NCBI RefSeq assembly: GCF_005938385.1
Contig: NZ_VCRA01000007.1
Coordinates: 124,001 to 188,000, forward strand
Direction of reading: 5' to 3'
Source of the DNA: Paenibacillus mesophilus
GTDB lineage: Bacteria; Bacillota; Bacilli; Paenibacillales; NBRC-103111
Length of the DNA stretch: 64,000 bases
Shown here: piece by piece, positions 1-8,629 of the stretch
Numbering within the stretch: position 1 is the stretch's first letter
How the letters are laid out: every line of letters starts with the position of its first letter
The notes under the pieces: generated by a model
The model's input: the letters and a program-made list of their open reading frames with translations, nothing else
Database searches by the model: none
Told to the model about the DNA's origin: nothing
Position numbers and translations under genes: made by a program

Positions 1-762
1 ATGAATCGCTCCTTGTTCCCCGCAAAACATGTAGGTTTCGTGCCAGCCTTGGGCGAAGCCTACGACATTCAGTCCGGCGATCGGTCCTTCGGCGAAACGG
101 ATCGATGTAAAAGAATCGATCTCGACCGGTGCTCCGTGCCGATGCACGACCGACTTGACCTCCGCCGGCGTAAGACCCGTCGTCCATAGCAAGGCGTCGA
201 CCAGATGGCTGCCCGAATCCATCAGCATCCCGCCTCCGGACAGCTCCGGCTTTACCCTCCACGTGCCTGCCGTACCCTGCTTCCATTCCTGATACAATGT
301 AGCGGTAACCGATGTGAGCCGCCCGATTACGCCGTCCCGGATCGCTTGACGAATGTACAGAAACTCCGGCTGGAAATGGCGCTGGTACGCAACCTGCAGC
401 AGCTTGCCGGCTGAAGCGGCCGTTTGGATCAATTGCCTGGCCTCCCGCGACGAGCAAGTCATCGGCTTCTCGATCAGCACATGGCATCCGGCTCGGAGCG
501 CGTCGGAGGCGTGGGAGTAATGTAGCGTATGCGGTGAGCAGATGACGACCGCATCCAAGCCTCCGGCATCGAGCATGTTGCGGTAATCGTCATGGACGGC
601 GGCGCCGGACAGTCCGAATTTGTGCACGAAGCGGTTCCGGCTCTCCTCGTTCGGATCGGCCAATGCCGTGATCTCCGCCTCGCCGTTCAGCTCCCCGAGC
701 AGCTGCCCGTGCCAATGGGAGATGTTGCCCGTGCCGATCATGCCGAAACGCAATTTCCCCAT
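1..762 (-). CDS. Gfo/Idh/MocA family oxidoreductase (3' end cut by window edge)
   Basis: Reading the minus strand from the ATG at 762 gives an uninterrupted frame of 254 codons to the window edge, so the C-terminus is missing. The N-terminus has a dinucleotide-binding Rossmann motif (GMIGTGNIS) and, near residue 95, the family EKP motif (LIEKPMT) whose lysine is catalytic in related dehydrogenases. These enzymes oxidise or reduce sugars, inositols or related polyols with NAD(P) in the cytoplasm; the substrate cannot be read from sequence. It is the last visible gene of a minus-strand sugar-metabolism cluster, 166 bp downstream of the HAD gene, and may be co-transcribed with it. Confidence 0.85.
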   Translation of the reverse strand, partial: MGKLRFGMIGTGNISHWHGQLLGELNGEAEITALADPNEESRNRFVHKFGLSGAAVHDDYRNMLDAGGLDAVVICSPHTLHYSHASDALRAGCHVLIEKPMTCSSREARQLIQTAASAGKLLQVAYQRHFQPEFLYIRQAIRDGVIGRLTSVTATLYQEWKQGTAGTWRVKPELSGGGMLMDSGSHLVDALLWTTGLTPAEVKSVVHRHGAPVEIDSFTSIRFAEGPIAGLNVVGFAQGWHETYMFCGEQGAIH

Positions 763-928
763 CCCGTCAACTCCTGTCCTCGTATCTTCGCGTATTGTCG
801 TTCTCTATACACCATATTGAATCGGGCTCGCGGTTATGCCGGGGTCCGCGTCCCGGACTTGGCCGGGCCGATGTCCGCGAATCGGGGAATAAGCCGACTA
901 CGCGGGATTGATCGACCTTTCGGCTCGC

Positions 929-1744
929 TCATCGGCTTGCGAGTCCAAGCCAGTCGAGCCATTGGCCGGCATCGGCGAAATCTCCGGCGATCCGCTCGGC
1001 CCCGGCCGCGATCAGCCGGTTTCGCTTCACTTCATTGATGCCCTCCCGGCGGTTCTCGTCGCTCGCTATGCCGAGCGGGAGCGCCCCGTTTTCGTGGGCA
1101 AGGCGGATTTCCACCTTGCCGTCGCCGATAATCGCCAGCTCGCTGCCGCGGAATCCTTTCTCCTTTAGCAGATCGGCGATGACCTTTTCCTTCGAGCAAT
1201 CGGCGCGTCCGACCGGGGCTCCCGCTATATCGCGGAAAAACCGGTCCACGCCAAGCACCTTCGCCTCATTGACCACGTCCGGATGGTCGGTTCCGCTAGC
1301 GACGTACATATCGATGCCGCGCTCGCGAAGAAGCTCGAGGAACGCTTGAGCGCCCTTCATCAAAAAATCCGCAGGCTCGCGGCGTCCTGCCTGCAAATCG
1401 GCAATGCGCTCGTTCACGCAGTTCAGCAGACGGCGGTTGTATTCCGCCTTGTACTCCCATTCGCCAAGCACCTGCGGGTTCCAGCCTTTCTCCGAGACCT
1501 TCTCCGCCAGCCACTTCATCTGGAATATAGTCTGAATGCCCGTCGATTGATCGATGTAGGCCGCTATCTCGATATCCAACGCTTCCGACTCCTCCGGCGT
1601 GAGCGGTCTCGCTCCCGCGATCGCTTCCTTCATCATCGGAGCCATCGTTTCTTCCCATCCCGCCCGGAGCGTAGACAGCGTACCGTCGAAATCGAACAGT
1701 ACGGCCTTGATCGGCTCCTTGCGGCTCGGAATGCCGAGTGTCAT
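929..1744 (-). CDS. HAD superfamily hydrolase
   Basis: About 271 residues. Motif I is VLFDFDGTLS near residue 15 (nucleophile Asp), motif II the YVASGT segment, and motif IV IIGDGKVE near the C-terminus, so this is a HAD phosphohydrolase with a large helical cap between motifs I and II. I place the start at ATG 1744, which has an AGGGAGG site about 9 bp upstream; a longer frame to 1816 would run into the end of the upstream gene. It probably dephosphorylates a sugar phosphate or similar intermediate made by the neighbouring isomerase and epimerase-like proteins; the substrate is unknown. Confidence 0.85.
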   Translation of the reverse strand: MTLGIPSRKEPIKAVLFDFDGTLSTLRAGWEETMAPMMKEAIAGARPLTPEESEALDIEIAAYIDQSTGIQTIFQMKWLAEKVSEKGWNPQVLGEWEYKAEYNRRLLNCVNERIADLQAGRREPADFLMKGAQAFLELLRERGIDMYVASGTDHPDVVNEAKVLGVDRFFRDIAGAPVGRADCSKEKVIADLLKEKGFRGSELAIIGDGKVEIRLAHENGALPLGIASDENRREGINEVKRNRLIAAGAERIAGDFADAGQWLDWLGLASR

Positions 1745-1790
1745 GTCATGCAGCCTCCCTAATGATACGTTTCGCAAAAGTTGTCGGCCT

Positions 1791-3875
1791 TCAAGCTTGC
1801 GTGCCGCCCGATTCATGAAGCTGCAGCGCCCGCAAGATCGCCGGGATCGTCCGTTCGTGCAGCCCTTCGAAATGAAATCCTTTGCCGCCGAGGCTCGTCG
1901 GCCGGTGAACGATATTTTTGCGCGGACGGTAGTAGTAATCCCAATCCTCGTAGCCTACCATCTTGCGGTAGTCGCCCAGCCGTACGATGTCGAAATTGGC
2001 GGTCGTAATATGATGGACGGGGTACTGCAAATTGCGTGCGATCGACAGCGCCTTCAGAAACACCTCCGGTCCTGTTACGCTGGAGCCGAAATTCAGGAAG
2101 ACGCCGCCTTCCAGCTGCGCCACCGTCAGACAATAGGCTTGAAAATCGAAGCCGCTCGCTTGCCCCTGTACGGCGAAATCGCTCTGCGGATGAAGCTGGA
2201 TATCATCCGGACCAATCGTAATATGGCACGTATACGGAATGTCCGCACGGATGCAGGCACCAAGCAGGCTGTCCTCGATGTACGGAAATCGTCCGGGATT
2301 GCGCCTAACGTAGTGGATCAAGCTATCGCCGTAGCCCAAATCATTGACGTATCCGTCCGAAAGCGCACGGTGGATGAGATCCCCGGTTTCCTGCCACATG
2401 CCGAGCTTGCCTGCCAGAAGCGTCCCGGGCTCCATCGCTTCCGCCTCTCCGAACGCGGCCAACTCGACGTCCTGCGTGCACGCCGCGCCAGTCAAGGCAA
2501 GGTGGGTTACGTAACCGGAGCGGATCAGATCGATCAAATGCCGGTGAATACCCGCCCCGATGACATGACTGCCGAGTGAGACGAGAATGCGGCAGCCCCG
2601 CTCCTTGGCCATGATCAGTCTGGCGATGAAATCGTCAAACTGCGGATCGCTCCACTGATCCGGGAACGGCGCTTGACCGGGAACGAAGGCGAGACGCGGA
2701 CCGGATGGGGGCTGCCCGGCCGCATCGACCGGAGCATGCTCCGAACCCCGTTCGTCCGGCGGCCTCCCCGATGGAACGCCGCCTTCGGGCGGATTGAGGA
2801 ACAGTCTGCTCCGTCTCGTTCGAACCGGAAACATCTTCGCTTCCGGCTGCAGAGCCGAGTCTGGCCCGCGTGCCGGCGGGAACTCTGCGCCGAGCTCCCG
2901 CTTCCTTTGCAGCAGCCCGTGGAACAGCGCCGGAATCGTATATTGATGCAGGCCGTGGAACAACAATCCTTCGCCGCCGATTTCCGCAAGCCGGTCGATC
3001 AGTACGCGCCGCGGTCGGTAATGATAGTCCGGGTCCGACTCGGGCGGACGGGAATCCGCCGTCACCGGCACGATGTCGAAGTTGGCGGCGACGATATCGC
3101 GCATCGGCAGCCCCCTGTTGCGGGCAAGCGACAGGCCGCGCAGAAACAGCTCCGGCCCGGAAATGGCCGATCCGAAATTCAGGAAGACGCCGCCGTCGCT
3201 CATCGCCGCCACGGATCGGCACATCGTGCGGAAATCTTCCCCGGACGCCGCCCCGAGCGCGTGAAAATCGACGATCGGATGCTGATGGATAATATCGGTG
3301 CCGATCGATATATGACACGTATAAGGGACCCCATAACGCTGGCATTGAACGAACACGCAATCGTCATAATGCGGGAACCGTTCCGGGTTAGCCGACAAAT
3401 ACCGGTATAGACTTGGCCCGTAGCCGAGTCCGAGCGCGGCTCCCTGCTGGATCGCCTCGTTCATGAAACGGCCCGTTTCCTCCCACATGCCGAACGAGCC
3501 GTCTTCGATTGAACGGGCTACGTCCTCGGACGTTTCGCCGAGAAAGGCCAGCTCGAAATCGTGAATGCTTGTCGCCCCGTTGCCCGAGACGTGGGTCAAA
3601 AATCCATGCCGCACAAGCTCGATCACGTAACAGGACATCCCGTTCTTAATGACGTGCGCTCCCATCGACCAGACGACCGGTTTCCCGGCGAGCCGGGCGG
3701 AAACAATCGTATCGATCAGCCGGGCGAACGGCTCGCTTGACGCCCCCGGCCACTGCCCGGCCGGTGGATCGGGCTCATAGGGACGGGCCATATTTCGAAT
3801 CGTCACCAGGTTCGTCCGCTCGTAGACGGAGTTCGTCCGGATGCCGGCAAAGGACAACCGCTTCGCGTGAGTCAT
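1791..3875 (-). CDS. Tandem-duplicated deoxyhypusine-synthase-like protein
   Basis: A 694-residue protein made of two homologous halves, about residues 35-330 and 385-690. Both halves repeat the same landmarks in order: a GAHVIK / GSHVIG segment, a THxxxxGA segment followed by D-x-E-L-A, a GMWxETG segment, PYTCHIxIG, GGVFLNFGS and a terminal LHxxTIPA. I associate this pattern with bacterial proteins of deoxyhypusine-synthase-like Rossmann fold, but bacteria have no eIF5A, so the reaction is unknown. A proline- and charge-rich linker joins the halves. Its start overlaps the stop of the mutarotase-like gene by 4 bp (ATGA), with a good GGGAGGA site, so the two are translationally coupled. Family assignment is from memory and moderate; the duplication itself is plain. 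Confidence 0.55.
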   Translation of the reverse strand: MTHAKRLSFAGIRTNSVYERTNLVTIRNMARPYEPDPPAGQWPGASSEPFARLIDTIVSARLAGKPVVWSMGAHVIKNGMSCYVIELVRHGFLTHVSGNGATSIHDFELAFLGETSEDVARSIEDGSFGMWEETGRFMNEAIQQGAALGLGYGPSLYRYLSANPERFPHYDDCVFVQCQRYGVPYTCHISIGTDIIHQHPIVDFHALGAASGEDFRTMCRSVAAMSDGGVFLNFGSAISGPELFLRGLSLARNRGLPMRDIVAANFDIVPVTADSRPPESDPDYHYRPRRVLIDRLAEIGGEGLLFHGLHQYTIPALFHGLLQRKRELGAEFPPARGPDSALQPEAKMFPVRTRRSRLFLNPPEGGVPSGRPPDERGSEHAPVDAAGQPPSGPRLAFVPGQAPFPDQWSDPQFDDFIARLIMAKERGCRILVSLGSHVIGAGIHRHLIDLIRSGYVTHLALTGAACTQDVELAAFGEAEAMEPGTLLAGKLGMWQETGDLIHRALSDGYVNDLGYGDSLIHYVRRNPGRFPYIEDSLLGACIRADIPYTCHITIGPDDIQLHPQSDFAVQGQASGFDFQAYCLTVAQLEGGVFLNFGSSVTGPEVFLKALSIARNLQYPVHHITTANFDIVRLGDYRKMVGYEDWDYYYRPRKNIVHRPTSLGGKGFHFEGLHERTIPAILRALQLHESGGTQA

Positions 3876-4891
3876 CCCGCAGTTCCTCCCTTTCCTTGAC
3901 GTTCTTGCAGCGTCTGGAACGTCGTAACCTCAAGCCACGACGAAATGGCGCCCCCAGGCGGCACGACGAGTGCCAGCTTCCGCTCCGCCGCCTCGGCAAG
4001 CGTCAGCTTCGGGGGTACGTTGAACATTTCCAGCCCGATGTTGTAGTCGCAGCCGAAGAACGGGGCGTTCCTGTCCGCCCGGAAATTTTGCCAATACCAT
4101 AAATAAGGCCACACCGCCCTATCCCAGCGTACTTCCAGCGTAAGGCCCTTGCTCGGGCTCGCCAGTCTGTAAGCCGCGTCCGGCACGGCGATGTACAGCA
4201 AATCGCGTTCCGTCCCGGGAGACGGCATGACTGACAGATCGGTGACCGTCCCCGCTTGCCGCATAAGCGGCCAGTCCCAGCTTTCGCCCGTAATGGGATT
4301 GCATACGATTGCCCCTTCGGACAAGGAGACGGTGGAGTCCTCCCCGAGAAACGGCCGGCCGAATGCGAGATGATGCCCCCAGTTAGCTTCGAGCGCCGAG
4401 GTTGGCGATAAGTTCCGCACTGTCTCCTCGATCCGTACTGTCTCGCTGCCGGATGCCATAATCATCAGCTTCTCGAGGCGGAACGGCATCGAGCGGATTT
4501 GATTGATGAGCAGCACCCGGATTTCATCCGGTTCGTCCTTGACGATCCGGTAATCCCACGGCGTAATCGCCGTTTCCCCGCGATGCACCGTTCCTCCGCG
4601 GTATTCCGACGTATAACTGACCTCCGGCAGCAGTTCCTGCCAGCCTCCGATGTAGCTGATCTGGTAGTCGGCATACATGGCGTGCGAAGCGCCCAAGCCG
4701 TTGTGGGATATCCAGATCATATCGGTGTCGGTCGGCTTGTGCAGCCAGCGGATCGGTTCCGCCCCTTTATCGAGCAGCAGATGGATGAGCAGCTTTTCAT
4801 TCTCGAGCACAAGCGACCGGTAGCCTTTGAACACGAGGTCGTCGATAATTCGGCATCCGGAATTGCGAAGCGGTCTATACAATTCGCTCAC
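3872..4891 (-). CDS. Aldose 1-epimerase/mutarotase-like protein
   Basis: 339 residues of galactose-mutarotase-like beta-sandwich type: an N-terminal VLENEKLLIHLLLDKGAEP segment, GGWQELLP, and a central NWGHHLAFGRPFL segment with the paired histidines expected near the active site. It could interconvert anomers or recognise a free sugar or glycoside. First gene of the unit epimerase, DHS-like, HAD and possibly the partial oxidoreductase, and coupled by a 4-bp overlap to the DHS-like gene. A 23-bp palindrome (4927-4949) lies 36 bp upstream of its start, which suggests control by the ROK regulator next door. Confidence 0.7.
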   Translation of the reverse strand: MSELYRPLRNSGCRIIDDLVFKGYRSLVLENEKLLIHLLLDKGAEPIRWLHKPTDTDMIWISHNGLGASHAMYADYQISYIGGWQELLPEVSYTSEYRGGTVHRGETAITPWDYRIVKDEPDEIRVLLINQIRSMPFRLEKLMIMASGSETVRIEETVRNLSPTSALEANWGHHLAFGRPFLGEDSTVSLSEGAIVCNPITGESWDWPLMRQAGTVTDLSVMPSPGTERDLLYIAVPDAAYRLASPSKGLTLEVRWDRAVWPYLWYWQNFRADRNAPFFGCDYNIGLEMFNVPPKLTLAEAAERKLALVVPPGGAISSWLEVTTFQTLQERQGKGGTAG

Positions 4892-4926
4892 GGGTCAAAC
4901 AACCTCCTTCCGATACGGCTGCATAA

Positions 4927-4949
4927 ATTTACTTAATCTTTAAGTTTAT
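4927..4949. promoter_or_regulatory. Putative ROK repressor operator, site 1
   Basis: A 23-bp imperfect palindrome: arm ATTTACTTAA, spacer TCT, arm TTAAGTTTAT (8 of 10 positions complementary). It lies between the ROK regulator gene and the mutarotase gene. Two further copies with the same arm length and a TCA/TGA spacer lie at 8510-8532 and 21864-21886. ROK repressors bind AT-rich palindromes of this size, but assigning it to this ROK protein is inference. Confidence 0.65.
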
Positions 4950-5038
4950 TGACTGCAAAGACGCCGCAGTTATGGAAGTGCGGGCTTTATACCGTCTCCA
5001 ACCGCAACCGGGAAGTCTATGCTATTTGTCGGGCGTGC

Positions 5039-6202
5039 TCAAGTTCCGTCGTTCAGCGCGAGCAGCCGGACCGGCTCCGACAGCAGAAAACCGAACAGCA
5101 GCGCAGCCGCTCCCACCGCACTTTGCGAAGTGCCGAACGTCGACGGCTCGATGCGTAGCCGGTCTTTGGCAAAGGCGTACTGTCTGGAACGCAGATGATT
5201 TTGCACGGGCGGCAAATAATCCGCCAAATACGGATACAGCCGTCCGCCAAGCACAACCAGCTCGGGATCGTACAAGTTGTATACGTTGATCAAGGCCGTT
5301 TCCAAATAGCCGAGCGTATCTTCCATACATTTCAGCGCTTCTGGATCTCCCAGCCGGATCGCTTCCTTCAGCTCATCCATCGTTTTGCCGCCCGACCAGC
5401 GGCTCAATATGCCCGGAATCGAGCCGACCGTCTCCCAGCAGCCGCGGTTGCCGCAGTCGCATGTTTTACCGTCGAGCAGTATCGTCATATGACCGACTTG
5501 ACCGCATAATCCGTTCGTTCCCCGGACGATTTTCCCGTTTCCTACGACTCCGCCGCCGATCCCGATTCCCATCGTGATGAATACGAGATCCTGGAGGCTT
5601 CGCCCAAGCCCGTATCGGCGTTCCGCCATCGCCGACGTTCGCGCGTCGTCCTCGATCAAAGTAACGAGACCGTACCGGTCCTCGAGCGTCCGCTGCAGCG
5701 GGAAGCCCTTCCATCCGGGGAAATTGGGGGGATCGAGCAGGCTGCCCGTACTGTAATCCATCGGTCCCGGCACCCCGGCACCGAGACCGAGAATCGAATA
5801 ACCGGCCTTCTCGATATCGCGTTTCAATTCGTTCATTAGCGGGTCGATCACTTCGAAATATTCGTCAGGGCCGATTCGTCCGCTCATATCCCGTTCGATC
5901 GTCTTGATGATTTTGCCGTTCAGATCGACGACGACGATCTCCACCGTAGCGCGCCCGATATCCAAACCGATAATCCGGTACAGGCTCGGATCGAAGCCCA
6001 GCATCACTCTTCTGCGGCCGACGCTGCCGGAAACGGCTTCGAATTCGCGAATGAGCTTCAACTCGATCAGCTCGTGCGTCAAATTCGTAATCGTACCGGA
6101 CGTAAGCCCTGTAAGCTCGACCAGCTCCACGCGGGATATTTGCTGATGTTGCCATATCCGTTCCAGCACTTCGGACATGTTGCTTTGCTTGACCTGCTTC
6201 AA
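5039..6202 (-). CDS. ROK family transcriptional repressor
   Basis: Winged helix-turn-helix N-terminus (ISRVELVELTGLTSGTITN, about residues 22-40) followed by a ROK sugar-kinase-like domain with DIGRATVEIVVVD, GAGVPGPMD, IGIGGGVVGNG and the zinc-binding CDCGNRGCWE motif. This is the XylR/NagC type: a cytoplasmic repressor released by a sugar or sugar phosphate. The annotated TTG start at 6202 has no Shine-Dalgarno site at the right distance. A strong GGAGGAG lies further upstream and is correctly placed for an ATA codon at 6226, which would add eight residues that fit the usual N-terminus of the family, so the true start may be non-canonical. Likely controls the surrounding sugar genes through three palindromes. 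Confidence 0.9.
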   Translation of the reverse strand: MKQVKQSNMSEVLERIWQHQQISRVELVELTGLTSGTITNLTHELIELKLIREFEAVSGSVGRRRVMLGFDPSLYRIIGLDIGRATVEIVVVDLNGKIIKTIERDMSGRIGPDEYFEVIDPLMNELKRDIEKAGYSILGLGAGVPGPMDYSTGSLLDPPNFPGWKGFPLQRTLEDRYGLVTLIEDDARTSAMAERRYGLGRSLQDLVFITMGIGIGGGVVGNGKIVRGTNGLCGQVGHMTILLDGKTCDCGNRGCWETVGSIPGILSRWSGGKTMDELKEAIRLGDPEALKCMEDTLGYLETALINVYNLYDPELVVLGGRLYPYLADYLPPVQNHLRSRQYAFAKDRLRIEPSTFGTSQSAVGAAALLFGFLLSEPVRLLALNDGT

Positions 6203-6271
6203 ATAAGCAATTTTATTCGGCTGTATTGCCTGTCTCCTCCTAACCTGAACCCAATCGGTGCTCTCTATTTA

Positions 6272-6370
6272 GGAACTGTCACGTCATTACCTGCCTGCAG
6301 CTGATGACCGCTCCCATTCATGACAAGGAGTACGAATATCCCAGCAGATACGTGATGACATGACAGTTCC
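6272..6370. repeat. Inverted-repeat element, 99 bp
   Basis: Arms of 19 bp, 6272-6290 (GGAACTGTCACGTCATTAC) and 6352-6370 (GTGATGACATGACAGTTCC), are complementary except at two positions. There is no coding sequence inside. It fills most of the 271-bp gap between the SIS isomerase and ROK genes. It could be a small non-autonomous (MITE-like) insertion or a structured RNA hairpin ending the isomerase transcript; there is no T-tract, so a terminator role is less convincing. No obvious flanking duplication. Confidence 0.6.
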
Positions 6371-6473
6371 CTAGTCCTGCTTCGTATAGTTGGTTTCTTA
6401 GCTGCGTGAGGCGTAATCCGTTCGGCGTCCGCCACTTTAAAGATACCACTTGTCTGTTTGCTTCTCAATACGC

Positions 6474-7118
6474 TCAACTTGCCCGGCCGCCGAAAAAGTG
6501 CCGCTCCAGCATGATGCATAGCGTGTGATAAATCGGCAAATGCCGCTCCTGAATATCCGGAGTCGACTCGTAAGGGACGCGAATCGTTACGTCGCAAAAC
6601 CGTTTCATCTCGCCTCCGTCGCGTCCTGTCAATCCGATCGTTCCCATACCGAGCGCGCGGGCGACCTGCATCGCCCGGACGACATTGCGCGAATTGCCGG
6701 AGGTGCTCAAACCGACAAGCACGTCCCCCTGCTTCCCGTAGCCGTATACTTGCTGGGCAAACACCATATCCGCCGCCACATCGTTCGCGTAAGCGGTAGC
6801 AATCGAAGTATGGCTGACGAGCGATATAGCCGGAAGCGCTCCTTGCAGCCGGTCCGCCATATAAACGCCATCGGCCTCGCCGAACTGGTTCAGCTTCTCT
6901 CTCATTTGTGCCGGAATCGGCCGCTTCGACATAAAGCCCTTCATCAGCTCTCCGACGATATGCTCGCAATCCGACGCGCTGCCGCCGTTGCCGGCCAATA
7001 AGATTTTGCCGCCCTCGGCGTAGCAGTCCTTCATCGCATGAAAAGCCCGTTCGATATCTCCCCTACAAGCGGACAGCTCCGGATATTTGGCGATACAGGC
7101 CTGCAAAGCTTCATTCAT
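6474..7118 (-). CDS. SIS-domain sugar phosphate isomerase, GmhA-like
   Basis: 214 residues, close to the usual length of sedoheptulose-7-phosphate isomerase (GmhA) and DiaA-type proteins. Visible motifs are KILLAGNGGSASDCEH (phosphate-binding loop, about residues 38-53), the GLSTSGNSRNVV serine-rich loop and IGLTGRDGG. Members isomerise ketose and aldose phosphates in the cytoplasm; whether this one acts on a heptose is not decided by sequence. It overlaps the upstream dehydrogenase by 4 bp (ATGA), so the two form a coupled operon expressed from the operator-bearing promoter near 8540. Confidence 0.8.
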   Translation of the reverse strand: MNEALQACIAKYPELSACRGDIERAFHAMKDCYAEGGKILLAGNGGSASDCEHIVGELMKGFMSKRPIPAQMREKLNQFGEADGVYMADRLQGALPAISLVSHTSIATAYANDVAADMVFAQQVYGYGKQGDVLVGLSTSGNSRNVVRAMQVARALGMGTIGLTGRDGGEMKRFCDVTIRVPYESTPDIQERHLPIYHTLCIMLERHFFGGRAS

Positions 7119-8299
7119 ATCGGTTCATCCCCCGCCTTGTAAGCTTGTCGAGCGCTCCCGGCCAGATCGACAACCGCCTTGACCGCGACGGAGGAAAAAT
7201 CGAGCTCGGGCACCTGCGCCATGGCAAGCCGGTCGGTCATCATGGAGTCCAGCAATCCGGGAAAGTCCCGCTCCATTTCCTGCAGCCGGCGGATGCCGGT
7301 AACGAAATCGGCCCGCGAGGCGTTCACCGAGCCGATGATGCATTTGTTCTTGAGCACCATTTCCTGATTCAGCAAATCACAAGGAATGTGGAGCCGCCTG
7401 CTTCCCGAAGTGACGCCGAGAATGGCGAGCACGCCGTTCGGGTTCAACAGTTGGATCGATTCGAAGGCGAGCGGTGTATGTCCGCTGCATTCCCAGATGA
7501 TGTCCGGGCGAATGTCTTGGCTCTCCGCGAACTGTTGCAAACCGGAGGTGAAGTGGCGGTCCTCCGCGCCCGGCGGTTGCGTATCCGGGAGCGCGGTTCC
7601 GCCGTCGTCCTTCGCCTCGTGGTAAAAGGCGCCGCACCGGCGTATTAAACTTGCGTTGACGCTGTCGTCCCCCGAACGGGACCAGACGTGCGTATCCAGC
7701 CCCATCGTGCGGCACGTCAGTGCCGTCAAGATGCCGAGCGGCCCCGAGCCGGTAATGAGCGCCGTCCGCGGCTCCCATTTGACACGCTGCTGGACGATCG
7801 CGATTTGGCTGCATACTTTCTCCACGATGCTCTGCGGCTCGACGAGCACTCCGTATGGAGCGCAAACGGCCGGAATCGGCACGACGTAACGCGCCTGCTC
7901 GACTACATATTCGCTCAGGAAGCCGTCCGCTCCGCGAATCCCCCGTTCCGTATAGGCACCCGACTGGCAATAATCCTGCTGCCCGTGCCGGCATGCCGCA
8001 CACGCTGCATCGCCGCACGGTCTGCGGACGAGCGCCGTTGCGAGCTCCCCTCGCGTTAAGCCCGACTCCGGACCCGCCTGCTCGATCACGCCAAGCAGCT
8101 CGTGCCCGATAACCATCTGCTCCGCGCCTTCCGGCAATACGCCGTACCGGTCTCTTACGATTTCCCGGTCGGTCCCGTCCAGCCCGACGCTGAGCACCCG
8201 GATCAGCACATCGTCACGCCCGGTCGGAATCGGTACGGGCAGGTCGGCTACCGTTACGTATTGACGGTCGGTACCATTGCGGATCACAACCGCTTTCAT
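7115..8299 (-). CDS. Zinc-dependent MDR sugar dehydrogenase, glucose 1-dehydrogenase-like
   Basis: 394 residues of the medium-chain dehydrogenase family. Features are the GHELLGVIE catalytic-zinc region, a structural-zinc cysteine cluster (C-x4-C-x2-C-x7-C around residues 94-110), a glucose-dehydrogenase-like EYVVEQARYVVPIP / VLVEPQSIVEK segment, and a TGSGPLGILTALT nucleotide-binding loop. The overall pattern resembles archaeal glucose/galactose 1-dehydrogenases more than alcohol dehydrogenases, so an NAD(P)-dependent oxidation of an aldose at C1 is likely. It is the first gene of a two-gene operon with the SIS isomerase and has a well-formed promoter overlapped by an inferred ROK operator. 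Confidence 0.8.
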   Translation of the reverse strand: MKAVVIRNGTDRQYVTVADLPVPIPTGRDDVLIRVLSVGLDGTDREIVRDRYGVLPEGAEQMVIGHELLGVIEQAGPESGLTRGELATALVRRPCGDAACAACRHGQQDYCQSGAYTERGIRGADGFLSEYVVEQARYVVPIPAVCAPYGVLVEPQSIVEKVCSQIAIVQQRVKWEPRTALITGSGPLGILTALTCRTMGLDTHVWSRSGDDSVNASLIRRCGAFYHEAKDDGGTALPDTQPPGAEDRHFTSGLQQFAESQDIRPDIIWECSGHTPLAFESIQLLNPNGVLAILGVTSGSRRLHIPCDLLNQEMVLKNKCIIGSVNASRADFVTGIRRLQEMERDFPGLLDSMMTDRLAMAQVPELDFSSVAVKAVVDLAGSARQAYKAGDEPI

Positions 8300-8509
8300 A
8301 CTTGTCTCCTCCCTTACTCGCCTTCCGATGCGACGGTTCCCGAACTCGCGGGCCCGAAGACCGGTCCAGTACTACGCCGGCTGGCGGCGCACTGCGGCCG
8401 GCGAACGCCGTTCGGTTGATAGGCTTCGTGCAGTTGGCTCGTTGGGTGAGCAGCACGATTACGGAAGGCGATCTCCTTTTAAAAAGTTCAGGAATACCTC
8501 GCCTGGCGA

Positions 8510-8564
8510 ATTTACTTAATCATTAATTAAATGTATTATAAGGGTACAGCCGGATACTTGTAAA
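8510..8564 (-). promoter_or_regulatory. Promoter of the dehydrogenase/isomerase operon with ROK operator site 2
   Basis: On the minus strand a -35 TTTACA (8559-8564) and -10 TATAAT (8535-8540) are separated by 18 bp. Two bases after the -10 box a 23-bp palindrome occupies 8510-8532: arms ATTTACTTAA and TTAATTAAAT (9 of 10 matched) around TCA. That position covers the transcription start, classical for repression. The arm sequence is identical to the left arm of site 1. Confidence 0.75.
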
Positions 8565-8629
8565 CAGCTTTCCGCTTGCAACCAAATTAACGACACGCCT
8601 AGACTGTCCCCTCCACAAGACGTGAAATG

